From: Neorhizobium huautlense
Lineage (GTDB): Bacteria; Pseudomonadota; Alphaproteobacteria; Rhizobiales; Rhizobiaceae
Reading direction: 5' to 3'
DNA: 64,000 nt
Assembly (NCBI RefSeq): GCF_002968575.1
Contig: NZ_PVBM01000008.1
Coordinates: 1-64,000, forward strand
A program made the position numbers and the translations under genes. The notes under the pieces were generated by a model. It was not told the origin of the DNA, ran no database searches, and saw only the letters and a program-made list of their open reading frames with translations. Numbering within the stretch: position 1 is the first letter of the stretch; each line of letters begins with the position of its first letter. This document shows, one piece after another, positions 32,493 through 42,500 of this stretch.

Positions 32493-33507
32493 TTCGCAGC
32501 GCTTGCTCCACGCGTGGCCAATCTTCCGCAGCGGGCAGGCCGATTCTGAGGTCCTCCGGGCGCTCCGCAAACCGTCGGGTGATGATCGCGCGCTCGCCGA
32601 GACGATGAAAAATCGCCTGCGCCCGCGTGCCGCGGATGAAACGGAAAAGCGACGTGCCGCCCGCGACGGAAATGCCCGCTTCTGCGAGCACGGCATCGAG
32701 CCGCGCCGCATCCGCCTTCAATCTTTCCCGCATCGCCTTCTGCCAGTCGGCATCGGCAAGCGCTTCCCCGGCAATGTGCAGCGCCGGACCGGAGACCGCC
32801 CAGGGGCCGAGGCGGTTCTCGACTTTCACGACGGTCTCGGGATGCGAGATGGCAAAGCCTAACCGAAGCCCCGCCATGCCATAGAATTTGCCGAAGGAAC
32901 GCAGGACGACCAAGCCTCCTGCATCGACTGCGCCCGCGACGCTCTCCGCTTCAGAGACATCCATAAAGGCCTCGTCGACGACAAGAAGGCCGCGCTTGGC
33001 ACGCATCACGGCCGCAAGAGTCAAAAGATCGCCGCGCTGGACAATCCGGCCGGTGGGATTGTTCGGATTGACGATGATCGCCAGACGGCCATCCGCCAGC
33101 CGTTCCATATCCTCCGTCTCGGTCACCTCAAGGCCTGCAAGCCGCGCGGCGCGAGCATGTTCCGCATAGGTAGGAGAGAGGACCACCGCCTTGCCTCCGC
33201 CCCAGCCCGCAGCAAGGCCGGCTATGACAGGCAGAAGGATCTGGGTTCCCGGCCCAGCGGCAACATGCATCGCAGAAGGTGCTCCGTATGCCCGCGCTGC
33301 CAGTATCTTCAGCCGTTCAGCCAAATACGGCTCCGGCAGTCGCGCCAAGGCATTGCCCGGAATGGGAGAATGCGGATAGGAATGCGGATTGATACCGGTG
33401 GAAAGATCGATCCACGGTTCGGGCGCATCGGGAAACGACGCTCGCGCCTGAGCAAGATCGCCGCCGTGCTGTATCGGATCGCCAACCTCAGGCCTTATCA
33501 CCGGCAT
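32485..33507 (-). CDS. cobC: threonine-phosphate decarboxylase (cobalamin side-chain synthesis)
   Basis: PLP enzyme of the class I/II aminotransferase fold that makes (R)-1-amino-2-propanol phosphate for the nucleotide loop. The 340-residue product opens with HGGDLAQARASFPDAPEPWIDLSTGINP. PNNPTGR and the PLP lysine in SFGKFYGMAGLRLGF are clear. The start chosen is ATG at 33507, whose first two bases fall inside the ATG of divergent cobD; upstream ATG 33537 would lengthen the overlap. AAGGA lies just upstream. In the Pseudomonas denitrificans nomenclature this is cobC; in Salmonella it is cobD. Confidence 0.92.
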   Translation of the reverse strand: MPVIRPEVGDPIQHGGDLAQARASFPDAPEPWIDLSTGINPHSYPHSPIPGNALARLPEPYLAERLKILAARAYGAPSAMHVAAGPGTQILLPVIAGLAAGWGGGKAVVLSPTYAEHARAARLAGLEVTETEDMERLADGRLAIIVNPNNPTGRIVQRGDLLTLAAVMRAKRGLLVVDEAFMDVSEAESVAGAVDAGGLVVLRSFGKFYGMAGLRLGFAISHPETVVKVENRLGPWAVSGPALHIAGEALADADWQKAMRERLKADAARLDAVLAEAGISVAGGTSLFRFIRGTRAQAIFHRLGERAIITRRFAERPEDLRIGLPAAEDWPRVEQALRTI

Positions 33508-34471
33508 GTTCCTTCTCGCATTTTTTGCCCTGATCATCGAGCGGATCTTCGGTTACCCGGACTGGCTGTTTCGTCGCATCGGCCATCCGGTCACCTGGAT
33601 CGGCTGGCTGATATCGCGCCTCGATACGAACTGGAACCGGGAAGAGGATGATTTCGCCAGTCGCAGGCGTAGGGGTATTCTTGCCCTGATGGCGCTGCTC
33701 GCGGCGACGACCGCCGCCGCATTCGCGCTTGAAAACTTTCTTCTCTTTCTGCCCTTCGGGCCGATCCTGCTTGCGCTTGTTGCCGCAAGCCTGCCCGCCC
33801 AGAAAAGTCTCGAACAGCATGTCGCGGCCGTCGCCACTGCGCTCAGGTCCGGCGGACTGGAAGCAGGGCGAAAGACCGTTTCCATGATCGTGGGGCGAGA
33901 TCCGGAAAAACTCGACGAAGCCGCCGTCTGCCGCGCGGCAATCGAGAGCCTGGCGGAGAATTTTTCCGACGGCGTCGTGGCGCCGGCATTCTGGATGGGC
34001 ATCGGCGGTTTGGCCGGCGGCGCGGCCTACAAGGCCGCCAATACCGCCGACAGCATGATCGGCCACCGCTCTCCACGGCACGAGGCATTCGGTTGGGCCG
34101 CGGCGCGCTTCGACGACGTGATCAACCTGCCCGCTTCGCGCCTGAGTGCGCTGCTTTTCGTCGTTGCCGCATTCTTCATCCCCAATGCTTCGCCGAAAGA
34201 CGCGATGAAGGCTATCTTCCGGGACGCCCGCCATCACCGGTCCCCGAATGCCGGCTGGCCTGAGGCGGCGATGGCCGGAGCGCTTGGGATAGCGCTCGCA
34301 GGGCCGCGGAGTTATGGCGGCCAGATGATCGAGGCGCGTTTCATGGGCACCGGCGGACGTACGGAACTTACCCATGAGGACATCGTTCGCGCGCTGAAAC
34401 TGGCCCGGGTCGCGGACGGTTTGCTGATCAGCCTTTTCGGCGTCCTGGCGTGGATCATCTGGCAAGTCTGA
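33506..34471 (+). CDS. cobD: adenosylcobinamide-phosphate synthase (CbiB/CobD), membrane protein
   Basis: Joins aminopropanol (phosphate) to adenosylcobyrate. The 321-residue product has about four hydrophobic segments, including the first 15 residues, [25 protein letters not shown] and the last helix. It contains the CbiB motifs [51 protein letters not shown] and [14 protein letters not shown]. The start codon shares CATG with divergent cobC, so the partner enzymes start back to back. It overlaps convergent cobQ by 17 bases at the 3' end. The ribosome-binding site is weak. Confidence 0.94.
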   Translation: MFLLAFFALIIERIFGYPDWLFRRIGHPVTWIGWLISRLDTNWNREEDDFASRRRRGILALMALLAATTAAAFALENFLLFLPFGPILLALVAASLPAQKSLEQHVAAVATALRSGGLEAGRKTVSMIVGRDPEKLDEAAVCRAAIESLAENFSDGVVAPAFWMGIGGLAGGAAYKAANTADSMIGHRSPRHEAFGWAAARFDDVINLPASRLSALLFVVAAFFIPNASPKDAMKAIFRDARHHRSPNAGWPEAAMAGALGIALAGPRSYGGQMIEARFMGTGGRTELTHEDIVRALKLARVADGLLISLFGVLAWIIWQV

Positions 34472-35912
34472 GCAATCCGTCAAGATCGAGATGCTTTTCC
34501 ATATGGGCAGCAAGGCGGTCGAGCACTTCGTCCACACCTGCTTCGTAGTTCAGTCCGGACGCCCCGCCACCCAGCCGCTCAAGCCAGGCAGAGCGCTGCC
34601 GGTCATCGGCAAACAGGCCATGCAGATAGGTGCCGCAGATTCGTCCGTCGCGAGACAGCGCCCCGTCGGCCTTGCCGCCGACAACCGAAAACGGCTGCGC
34701 ACAATCCGGCCCGGTCGTCCGGCCCACGTGCATTTCATAGCCGACTAATGATATTCCGTCGAAACTGCTGCCGGAAACTGCTTCCAGCCGCTTGTCGCCG
34801 GTCAGCACTGTTTCGATATCGAGCAAACCAAGTCCATCAACCGCCCCCGGCGGACCTTCTATACCCTCGGGATCAGAAATCCGACTGCCCAACATCTGAT
34901 AACCACCGCAGAGGCCCAGCACACGTCCGCCGCGTCTCACATGCGCGGCGATATCGATATCGAAACCAGCCGCCTTTAGCGCCTCCAGATCGGATATCGT
35001 TGCCTTGGAGCCGACCAGCAGCACGAGATCGCAATCCACCGGAATGACCTCGCCGGGCCGGACGCGGACGATTTCCACATCCGGTTCGGCGTCCAGCGGA
35101 TCGAGATCGTCGAAGTTCGATATGTGAGGCAGGATCGGCACGGCGATGCGGATCTTCGCCCCCGCCTTCCGGGTATAGGAGCCGGCGAGACCGAGCGCGT
35201 CCTCCGCCGGCAGGCGGACTGCATCGGCAAAGTGCGGGAGAAGGCCAATCGACCTCCAGTTTGTCAGTTCCGCAATCATCCGCATGCCGTCGGCAAACAG
35301 CGTTGGATCGCCGCGAAAGCGGTTGACGATAAAGCCGTGGATCATCGCCGCGTCTTCAGGTTCGAGCACAAGCTTCGTACCGGCCAAGCTGGCGATCACG
35401 CCGCCGCGGTCGATATCGCCGATCAGCACCACCGGCACGTCGGCTGCCCGGGCAAAGCCCATATTGGCAATATCGTTCTGGCGCAGATTGATTTCCGAGG
35501 CGCTGCCGGCGCCCTCGACCAGCACGAGATCCGCCTGATTTCGGAGACGCTCGAAACTTTCCAGCACGCGCGGCATCAGCTTCGGCTTCAGATCCTGGTA
35601 TTCGGCCGCCTTGGCATTGCCCTCGACCCTGCCTTGCACCACCACTTGCGCGCCAACTTCGCTCTGCGGCTTCAGCAAGACAGGATTCATGTGGACGCTG
35701 AGCGGCGCCTTGGCGGCACGGGCCTGCAATGCCTGCGCCCGGCCGATTTCACCACCGTCGGCTGTTACCGCCGCATTGTTCGACATGTTCTGCGGTTTGA
35801 ACGGCAGAACCTTCAGACCTCGGAGCGTGAAGGCGCGGGCAAGGCCCGCCACGACCAACGACTTGCCGACGTCCGAACCCGTTCCCTGAAACATCAGTGA
35901 TCGAGCAACCAT
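34455..35912 (-). CDS. cobQ: cobyric acid synthase
   Basis: Amidates the b, d, e and g side chains of adenosylcobyrinic acid a,c-diamide using glutamine and ATP. The 485-residue length is usual. The N-terminal dethiobiotin-synthetase-like ATPase starts with [20 protein letters not shown], followed by [20 protein letters not shown]. The C-terminal amidotransferase has its cysteine in [12 protein letters not shown] and histidine in CGTYLHGLF. It is the last gene of the leftward riboswitch-led operon, 4 bases after cobO. Confidence 0.96.
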   Translation of the reverse strand: MVARSLMFQGTGSDVGKSLVVAGLARAFTLRGLKVLPFKPQNMSNNAAVTADGGEIGRAQALQARAAKAPLSVHMNPVLLKPQSEVGAQVVVQGRVEGNAKAAEYQDLKPKLMPRVLESFERLRNQADLVLVEGAGSASEINLRQNDIANMGFARAADVPVVLIGDIDRGGVIASLAGTKLVLEPEDAAMIHGFIVNRFRGDPTLFADGMRMIAELTNWRSIGLLPHFADAVRLPAEDALGLAGSYTRKAGAKIRIAVPILPHISNFDDLDPLDAEPDVEIVRVRPGEVIPVDCDLVLLVGSKATISDLEALKAAGFDIDIAAHVRRGGRVLGLCGGYQMLGSRISDPEGIEGPPGAVDGLGLLDIETVLTGDKRLEAVSGSSFDGISLVGYEMHVGRTTGPDCAQPFSVVGGKADGALSRDGRICGTYLHGLFADDRQRSAWLERLGGGASGLNYEAGVDEVLDRLAAHMEKHLDLDGLLRLAR

Positions 35913-35916
35913 GCGC

Positions 35917-36531
35917 CTAGAACTCGATGCCGGCCTGAGCCTTTACGCCCGCCTTGAAATGATGCTTCACCAGCGTCATCTCGGTCACCATGTCGGCTGC
36001 CTCGATCAATGCTGGTTTGGCATTTCGGCCGGTGACGACCACATGCAGGTCCGGCGGTCGCGACTGCAGCGCCGCAATGACCTTGTCGAGATCGAGGTAA
36101 TCGTAGCGCAGCGCGATATTGAGTTCGTCCAGGATAATCAGGCCCATCGTCTCGTCAGCCATGAGCTCGAGCGCCTTTTCCCAAGCCTTTTCGGCGGCGG
36201 CGATATCGCGTTTCAGGTCCTGGGTCTCCCAAGTAAAGCCTTCGCCCATCGTGTGCCAGACAACGCGATCACCGAAGACCGCCAGCGCCGGCTGCTCGCC
36301 CGTCGACCAAGCGCCCTTGATGAACTGCACCACGCCAACTCGGCGGTTGTTGCCAAGCATGCGCAGCGCCAGCCCGAAAGCGGCGGTGGACTTGCCTTTA
36401 CCCGGGCCGGTGTGAACGATGAGAAGGCCCTTTTCCAGGGTCTTCTCCGCGACTTCCTTGTCCTGAACCGCCTTGCGGTTCGCCATCTTGGCGCGATGGC
36501 GCTCGGCTATGCTTTCGTCGACCTGTTTCAC
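35917..36531 (-). CDS. cobO: corrinoid adenosyltransferase
   Basis: Transfers the adenosyl group of ATP to cobalt(I) corrinoid. The likely start is GTG at 36531, overlapping the cbtA stop (GTGA), which gives 204 residues; ATG 36486 would give 189. The P-loop is in [19 protein letters not shown] and the ending [16 protein letters not shown] is the typical CobO C-terminus. [17 protein letters not shown] is also a family signature. It sits between the cobalt transporter genes and cobQ, consistent with joint vitamin B12 control. Confidence 0.95.
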   Translation of the reverse strand: MKQVDESIAERHRAKMANRKAVQDKEVAEKTLEKGLLIVHTGPGKGKSTAAFGLALRMLGNNRRVGVVQFIKGAWSTGEQPALAVFGDRVVWHTMGEGFTWETQDLKRDIAAAEKAWEKALELMADETMGLIILDELNIALRYDYLDLDKVIAALQSRPPDLHVVVTGRNAKPALIEAADMVTEMTLVKHHFKAGVKAQAGIEF

Positions 36532-37283
36532 CGTGAAGCGAGCTTTGCCGCAGATGCGGCAGAAGCCTCCTCGCCTGCGCCAAAACGCTCGCGAAGCATG
36601 CCGCAAGCTGCCCCAAGCAGGGCCCAGAACACCAGATTCGTGGCAAAAACCGCGTTGACGAAGCGAGCGTGCAATTCGACCGGCACGACCGTCTCGTGAG
36701 ACGGCGGCAGCGGCGCGCCGATCAGGTGGGGAGCAATCAGCAGGGCGATCGCCAGGGCAGCAAAAATCGCCGAGCGCGTGTAAGCCAGAAGACCAAGCGC
36801 AGCCGCAGTGCAGACGGCGGTGGATATCCACCAGATTTGTCGAGGCCCAAGTTCCGCAGCGGGCATGCCCGGCAATTCCGGCGGCAGGCCGAGACCGGGC
36901 GCGAGACTGACGGCGAGGAAGCCGGCAATGCCGAACATCAGGCCGCCGCGCCAACCCCTGAAGCCGCCCAGAGCCTCTGAAGCCGCGACCAGAACGAGCC
37001 CGAAACCAATTGCCGACAATGCATTGGCAGCGGCAGTATAAATGAAGCGTTCGAGGCCATCGGCTGGAGCCCAGACCTCTTCGTCAGGGTGGTGGTCGGC
37101 AGGACTAGTTGCTCCCGCTGCCGGAACATCGTGGCTATGGCCTGCCCCACCGCCGGCATTTTCGAATACCTCGGCCTGAAGGATCAGCGGCACGGTGGAA
37201 AGGCTCTGCATGATCGTGAGCAGCAATCCGGAAAATAGCCCGGCGATCACCGCCGTGAAGACGATGTTACGAAACAATGACAT
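36528..37283 (-). CDS. cbtA: CbtA-family cobalt transporter, membrane subunit
   Basis: A 251-residue inner-membrane protein with about five hydrophobic segments, beginning MSLFRNIVFTAVIAGLFSGLL. A His-rich loop (GAGHSHDVPAAG, ADHHPDEEVWAP) after the first helix is a likely metal-binding patch. These features match CbtA, predicted from its linkage to cobalamin riboswitches to bring cobalt into the cell. It starts 13 bases after cbtB and overlaps cobO. Confidence 0.9.
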   Translation of the reverse strand: MSLFRNIVFTAVIAGLFSGLLLTIMQSLSTVPLILQAEVFENAGGGAGHSHDVPAAGATSPADHHPDEEVWAPADGLERFIYTAAANALSAIGFGLVLVAASEALGGFRGWRGGLMFGIAGFLAVSLAPGLGLPPELPGMPAAELGPRQIWWISTAVCTAAALGLLAYTRSAIFAALAIALLIAPHLIGAPLPPSHETVVPVELHARFVNAVFATNLVFWALLGAACGMLRERFGAGEEASAASAAKLASR

Positions 37284-37296
37284 GGAAAGATTTCCC

Positions 37297-37473
37297 TCAG
37301 TGACAGGGGAAAGCGAAGGAATGGCGCGAATCGTGGGCGGCATTGTGAACGACTTCCATGTGGGAGAAGCCGACGAAGCCGACGATGAACAAGCCAAGCA
37401 GGGCCGTCATGCTAAGCGGAATAATCTTCGAAGCAGAAACGCTCGTTGCCATCGAAGCGGAATTCGTAACCAT
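37297..37473 (-). CDS. cbtB: CbtB-family cobalt transporter accessory protein
   Basis: A 58-residue protein that is easy to miss because of its size. It has one transmembrane helix (MTALLGLFIVGFVGFSHMEV) and a C-terminal His motif, VHNAAHDSRHSFAFPCH, the hallmark of CbtB. AGGA lies 7 bases before ATG 37473. It is the first gene after the leftward cobalamin riboswitch and is followed at once by cbtA, the standard pair. Confidence 0.93.
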   Translation of the reverse strand: MVTNSASMATSVSASKIIPLSMTALLGLFIVGFVGFSHMEVVHNAAHDSRHSFAFPCH

Positions 37474-37511
37474 CGTATCGTCCTTTCGCCCTCCACCCGA
37501 GGGCCGTTCCA

Positions 37512-37690
37512 GTTCGTCTTCAGCCTCGGCAGGTCTCCTGGCTCGCGGATCGAACGCCTGACGCCCGCCTTCCCGGATTTTCCAGTGGCTTCATGGACGA
37601 AGACTTTCCGCTTACAGTTGCGGGGGCAGCCGCGGGTTTGACGAAAATCCGTCACACCGCATTCCCTCAAACCCTTTCGGGCACCATAGG
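37512..37690 (-). promoter_or_regulatory. cobalamin riboswitch, leftward, leading cbtB-cbtA-cobO-cobQ
   Basis: Read on the minus strand it shows GCGGCTGCCCCCGCAACTGT, then AGCCACTGG...AATCCGGGAAGGC, and GAGCCAGGAGACCTGCC, the B12-box and core of the adenosylcobalamin aptamer. A GCCCTC-GGGTG-GAGGGC hairpin (37488-37504) separates it from the cbtB Shine-Dalgarno sequence and is probably part of the expression platform. No U run follows, so control of translation is more likely than termination. Ends are approximate. Confidence 0.95.
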
Positions 37691-37697
37691 CTTGGCC

Positions 37698-37770
37698 ACT
37701 ATAGACGAATTCGCAAGCGTCGCAATCGCCTTTGCGACGCATTGACATGGCCTCGCGACCGGGCGTAGTT
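37698..37770. promoter_or_regulatory. divergent promoters with a 9-bp palindrome between two riboswitches
   Basis: On the minus strand TTGCGA (37725-37720) and TATAGT (37703-37698) are 16 bases apart and lie just before the leftward riboswitch. On the plus strand TTGACA (37742-37747) is 17 bases before GTAGTT (37765-37770), a weaker -10. Between them is a perfect dyad, GCGTCGCAA-TCGCCT-TTGCGACGC (37717-37740), which overlaps the minus -35. Promoters are inferred from sequence match. Confidence 0.5.
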
Positions 37771-37775
37771 GAAAG

Positions 37776-37951
37776 GAACGGTCCTTTTCTGGCAACGGGA
37801 GGGGCTAAGAGAGAATGCGGTGCGAGCTTTATGCTCAATGCCGCGGCTGCCCCCGCAACTGTAGGCGGCGAGCCATTGCCACCGAGCCACTGGATAATCC
37901 GGGAAGGCAGGCAAATGGCGGCGACCCGCGAGCCAGGAGACCTGCCGTTGG
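37776..37951 (+). promoter_or_regulatory. cobalamin riboswitch, rightward, leading DUF1636-cobW-cobN and onward
   Basis: Conserved pieces in order are GAATGCGGTGCGAG, GCGGCTGCCCCCGCAACTGT, GAGCCACTGGATAATCCGGG, and GAGCCAGGAGACCTGCC. After it, CGGGGTGC (37971-37978) can pair with GCACCCCG (38030-38037), followed by ATTGTTTG, a possible expression platform. It is a second, separately evolved-looking copy rather than a recent duplicate, since the variable arms differ from the leftward element. Confidence 0.95.
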
Positions 37952-38067
37952 ATTTGTAAGCTTCGCCGGGCGGGGTGCTCCGGAGGAAGCCGTGTCATTC
38001 ATGGCAGACGAGCTTTGCTTTTCTGCTCCGCACCCCGATTGTTTGAACCCGGCGGTAACGCGGCTGA

Positions 38068-38472
38068 ATGATGAGCGACGAGCGAAAAGACCTTCCCGAC
38101 GACATCGGCGTGACAATCTTCGTCTGCACGAACTGCCGTGACGAAGCAGATCCGGATATCCGGCCGGGCCTGAAAATGATCGCTGCGCTGAAGGAAGCTA
38201 GCGCCGGCAAGCCGCTGGCAGTCAAGCCGGTGACCTGCCTTGCCAATTGCGAAAAAAGCCCGAGTGCCGCCTTCAACCATCGGTCCGGCTGGTCCTATGT
38301 CTTCGGTCACCTGACGTTGGAGAACGTCGACGATATCGTCGCCGGCGCAATGATGCTGGCAGAAGACGAGCGTGGCTTCCTTCCCCTTCGTGGCCGTCCC
38401 GCCTGCCTGCGCGGCAAGGGCATGACGGCCCGCATCCCACCCTTTCATCATCACGAGGACATGCCTTCATGA
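38068..38472 (+). CDS. DUF1636 family metal-binding protein of the cobalamin operon
   Basis: A 134-residue protein. VTIFVCTNCRDEAD near residue 15 and VTCLANCEKSPSAAF near residue 60 give a thioredoxin-like ferredoxin-type cysteine pattern, and the ending LRGRPACLRGKGMTARIPPFHHHED is typical of DUF1636. The role is not established; constant linkage to cobW suggests metal or iron-sulfur service to cobalt insertion. ATG 38068 and 38071 are both possible. Its stop overlaps cobW by 4 bases. Confidence 0.88.
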   Translation: MMSDERKDLPDDIGVTIFVCTNCRDEADPDIRPGLKMIAALKEASAGKPLAVKPVTCLANCEKSPSAAFNHRSGWSYVFGHLTLENVDDIVAGAMMLAEDERGFLPLRGRPACLRGKGMTARIPPFHHHEDMPS

Positions 38473-39506
38473 GCGTCAATTTCGACCGCATTCCCTGCAC
38501 CGTCGTTACCGGATTCCTCGGCGCCGGCAAGACCACGCTGATCCGCAACCTGATCGAAAAGCTGGATGGCAAGCGGTTGGCGATCATCGTCAACGAATTC
38601 GGCGATGTCGGCATCGACGGAGAGGTGCTGAAGGGCTGCGGTATTGAGACCTGCCCTGAAGACAACATCATCGAGCTTGCCAACGGCTGCATCTGCTGCA
38701 CGGTGGCAGACGACTTCGTGCCGGCGATCGACCAGATTCTTTCCCGCGAGCCGCGCGTCGATCATATCCTCATCGAAACCTCCGGCCTCGCTCTGCCGAA
38801 GCCCCTCGTCCAGGCCTTCCAGTGGCCGGACGTCAAAGCTCGGGTGACCGTGGATGGCGTGATTGCAGTGGTGGACGGCCTCGCACTCGCCGAAGGCCGG
38901 GTGGCCGACGATCACGAAGCGCTCGAGGCTCAGCGCCAGGCGGATGGCTCGATCGACCACGACGATCCGGTCGAGGAGGTCTTCGAAGACCAGGTGGCCT
39001 GCGCCGACATGATCGTGCTGACCAAGACGGACCTTTTGGACTCGGTCGGGCTTGCCGCCGCAAGGGACCGCGTCTCCGCGCATCTGCCGCGGGCCGTAAA
39101 GATCGTAAACGCGGCTAATGGCGCGATCGACCCGGTCGTGCTGATCGGCCTCGGCCTTGCCGTGGAGGACGACATCGAAAACCGCAAGACCCATCACGAC
39201 GACGAGCTTGATCACGACCACGATGATTTCGACAGTTTCGTGGTCGATCTGCCGGCCATTTCCGATGCCGACGGACTTGCGGCGCGCATCTCCGCGACGG
39301 CGGAAGCGGAAAACGTTCTGCGCATAAAAGGCTTCGTGGAAGTCGCGGATAAGCCGATGCGCCTACAGGTCCAGGCGGTAGGATCGCGCGTGAACCACTA
39401 TTTCGATCGCGCTTGGGCACCCGGCGAAACGCGACAGAGCCGCCTCGTGGTGATCGGTGAAAAGGGAATCGACCGCGAAGCGATCGAAAGAATGCTGGCC
39501 GCATAG
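38469..39506 (+). CDS. cobW: cobalamin biosynthesis GTPase/metallochaperone
   Basis: COG0523 G3E GTPase thought to deliver Co(II) to the CobNST chelatase. The 345-residue product has a P-loop at residues 15-23 (GFLGAGKTT), the metal site CxCC in NGCICCTV (Cys74, Cys76, Cys77), Walker B region LIETSGLALPKPL, base-recognition VLTKTD, and a His/Asp-rich stretch THHDDELDHDHDD before the C-terminal domain, a likely extra metal-binding loop. It overlaps DUF1636 by ATGA and precedes cobN by 15 bases. Confidence 0.95.
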   Translation: MSVNFDRIPCTVVTGFLGAGKTTLIRNLIEKLDGKRLAIIVNEFGDVGIDGEVLKGCGIETCPEDNIIELANGCICCTVADDFVPAIDQILSREPRVDHILIETSGLALPKPLVQAFQWPDVKARVTVDGVIAVVDGLALAEGRVADDHEALEAQRQADGSIDHDDPVEEVFEDQVACADMIVLTKTDLLDSVGLAAARDRVSAHLPRAVKIVNAANGAIDPVVLIGLGLAVEDDIENRKTHHDDELDHDHDDFDSFVVDLPAISDADGLAARISATAEAENVLRIKGFVEVADKPMRLQVQAVGSRVNHYFDRAWAPGETRQSRLVVIGEKGIDREAIERMLAA

Positions 39507-39521
39507 AGGCTGAAGAAAAGG

Positions 39522-42500
39522 ATGCATATCCTCGCCACCACATCGTCGTCGCTCGACGACCTGATCGAACCGGTCGACCTTAACCAGTCGCCGGCCGATG
39601 TGGTGGTGCTGTCCTTTTCCGGGAGCGACCTGAATGGCATCGCTGCCGCCTGGCGCGAAGGTCGGCCAAGCTTGCGGCTGGCCAATCTTTCCGATCTTCG
39701 GCACCCGATGTCCGTCGATCTATGGATAGAGAGGACGGCAACGCATGCCCGCCTCATTCTCGTGCGCATCCTCGGCGGCTATGACCGTTGGGCCTATGGG
39801 GTGGAAGAGCTTTCCCGGCTTGCGCGACGCAATAAGATCGCGCTGGCGTTGCTGCCGGGCGAATGCAGCATCCGCGACGACCGGTTGGCCGCGGCCTCGA
39901 CGGTTTCAGAAGAGACGCTTGCCGGCATCCTCGCCTGTTTTCGCGAGGGCGGACCGGAGAACATGCGGCTTCTGGCGCGACGGCTGGCTGCGCTTGCAAC
40001 CGGCGATACCGAGGCGCTGACGCAAGCGGCACCCGTGCCGAAGGCTGGGTTTTACAAACCGGGGCAAGGTATCGTCGAGGCGAGCGAATTGCTCGCTGAT
40101 GTCGCGACAGGCTCGCCGCGCCTGCCGATCCTTTTCTACCGCTCCATGCTGCTTGCCGATGATGCGGCACCGATCGACGCGCTGTTCGCGGCGTTGGCTG
40201 CGCGTGGTTTTGCGCCGATGCCGATCTTCGTCAGCAGCTTGAAGGACGCAGATGCGGTGGCTTTCGTGGAACGGGCAATAGCGGAACAACAGCCGGCCGC
40301 GATCATCGCAACCACAGCCTTCGCCAGCAGCGCCGACGAGCAGGGCGAGACGCTGTTTGACCGTGCCGGCGTTCCAGTCTTCCAGGTGGTGATCGCCACG
40401 ACCCGGCGCGAGGGCTGGGCAGAAGGCCGGCGCGGCCTGAACCCGGCGGACCTCGCGATGCATGTCGTCTTGCCTGAACTGGACGGCCGCATCCTCGCCG
40501 GGGCAATCTCCTTCAAGGCCGGCGACAATTCCGCAAATCTTGTGAACCAGCCGGAACCGGATCGGGTCGAACAGGTGGCCGATCGCATTTCCGCCTTTCT
40601 GCGCCTGAAAATGACGGCCCGGACGGGACGCAAGATCGTCATCCTGCTGCCGGACTACCCGAGCGCGCCGGGGCGAACGGGGTATGCCGTCGGCCTAGAC
40701 GTGCCGCAAAGCGTGCTGTCGATGCTGCACCGGCTCTCCCTAGCCGGCTACTATGTCTCTGGCATTCCGGAGACGGCGCGGGACCTGCTGAACCGGCTGG
40801 TCGGGAAATCCGGCGCCTATCCGCTTACCGCCTACCGCTCGCCAACCGCCTCCGAAGCCGCCTGGGGTTTGCCTGAAACGGATGAGGATGTGGAAGACGG
40901 GGCCTACCGCTTCCGCGCCGCGCATTTCGGCAACATTACCGTGGCACTCGCGCCGGACCGCGGGCGCAATAAAGATCGCCGCGCGGATTATCACGACCCC
41001 GAGCTTCCGCCCCGCCATGCGCTGATTGCCTTCGGCCATTGGATGCGGGACGAGATCGGCGCCCACGCCGTCGTCCATGTCGGCGCGCATGGCACCCTGG
41101 AATGGCTGCCGGGCAAAACCGTGGCGCTGTCGAAAGATTGTTTTCCCGAACTTGTAACCGGCAGCCTGCCGATCATCTATCCTTTCATCGTTTCCAATCC
41201 CGGCGAGGCGGCAGTGGCCAAACGGCGGATTTCCGCGGTCACCGTCGGTCATCTGCCCCCGGTGCTGACCGGCGCCGGGCTTTCCGACGAGCAGAAGAAG
41301 CTCGAACTGCTCGTCGACGAATATGCGCAGGCGGACGGTTTGGACCGGCGGCGTCGCGACCGGCTGGCAAAGCTGATCGTCGAGACCGCCCGCGAGACGG
41401 GATTAGCTTCGGAGGCTGGCGTTTCCCGCGACGACGATCCCGACACGGCCCTTACCCGGATCGATGCTTTTCTTTGCGATCTCAAGGATTTTGCGATCAA
41501 GGATGGACAGCACGTGTTCGGGCAGGTCGCACGTGGCGATGACGATCTGTTGCGGATACGGAGCGCCGCGGCCGAACGCCAGGCCTTGCTCGATGCGCTG
41601 GACGGAACACACATCCGCCCCGGCCCATCCGGCGCCCCGGCGCGCGGCCGCCTTGATGTGATGCCGACCGGGCGCAACCTTTTCGCCAGCGATCCCCGCA
41701 CGCTACCCACACCGACCGCCTTCGAGCTTGGCAAACGCGCCGCCGAAGAAATCCTGAGACGCTATCTTCAGGATCATGGCGATTGGCCGAAAAGCCTCGT
41801 CTTCGATCTCTGGGGCAGCGCATCGCTCAGAAGCGGCGGCGAGGAAGTGGCACAGGTGCTCGCCCTGATGGGCGCAAAGCCGGTGCAGGACACAGCGACC
41901 GGCCGCGTAACCGGCATCGAAGTTTTGCCGCCGGCGATACTCGGTCGCCCGCGCATCGACGTGACGCTCAGGATTTCCGGGCTCTTTCGTGACATGTTCC
42001 CGGCGCTGATCGCTTTGCTCGACGCCGCCATGCGGGCAATCGCCGCACGTGAAGAAGCGCCCGGCGACAATCCGCTCGCCGAAGAGGCCCGGAAACTTGG
42101 CCGGGTGCCGCCGCGCATATTCGGTTCGGCGCCCGGCACTTATGGTTCCGGCATCGAGGAAAAGCTTGCCGACGGCGCCTGGACTGAACGCGAGGAGCTC
42201 GGACGCATCTATCTCGATGCCACCAGCCACGCTTTCGGCGGCGCAGAGGGTGATGCATTTCAGATGCCTGGAAAGTTTGCCGAACAAGTGGGATCGGCGG
42301 ACCTCCTGGTTCACACCGGCGACGATCCTGGCCGCGACCTGCTTGACGGTTCCGCCGATGTCGCCTTCATCGGCGGCTTCTCCGCGGCGGTCGCCGCGCT
42401 CGGCGGCAAGGCGGACATTATAGCCCTCGACACGACGGACCCGCAGAAGCCGAAAGCCCGTTCGATTTCCGAAGCCGTGACCCGCGTGGTCCGTGCCCGC

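Noticed and set aside
37815-38141. 108-codon frame inside and after the rightward cobalamin riboswitch
   Set aside because: It is read through the structured aptamer and expression platform; the RNA explanation accounts for the sequence.
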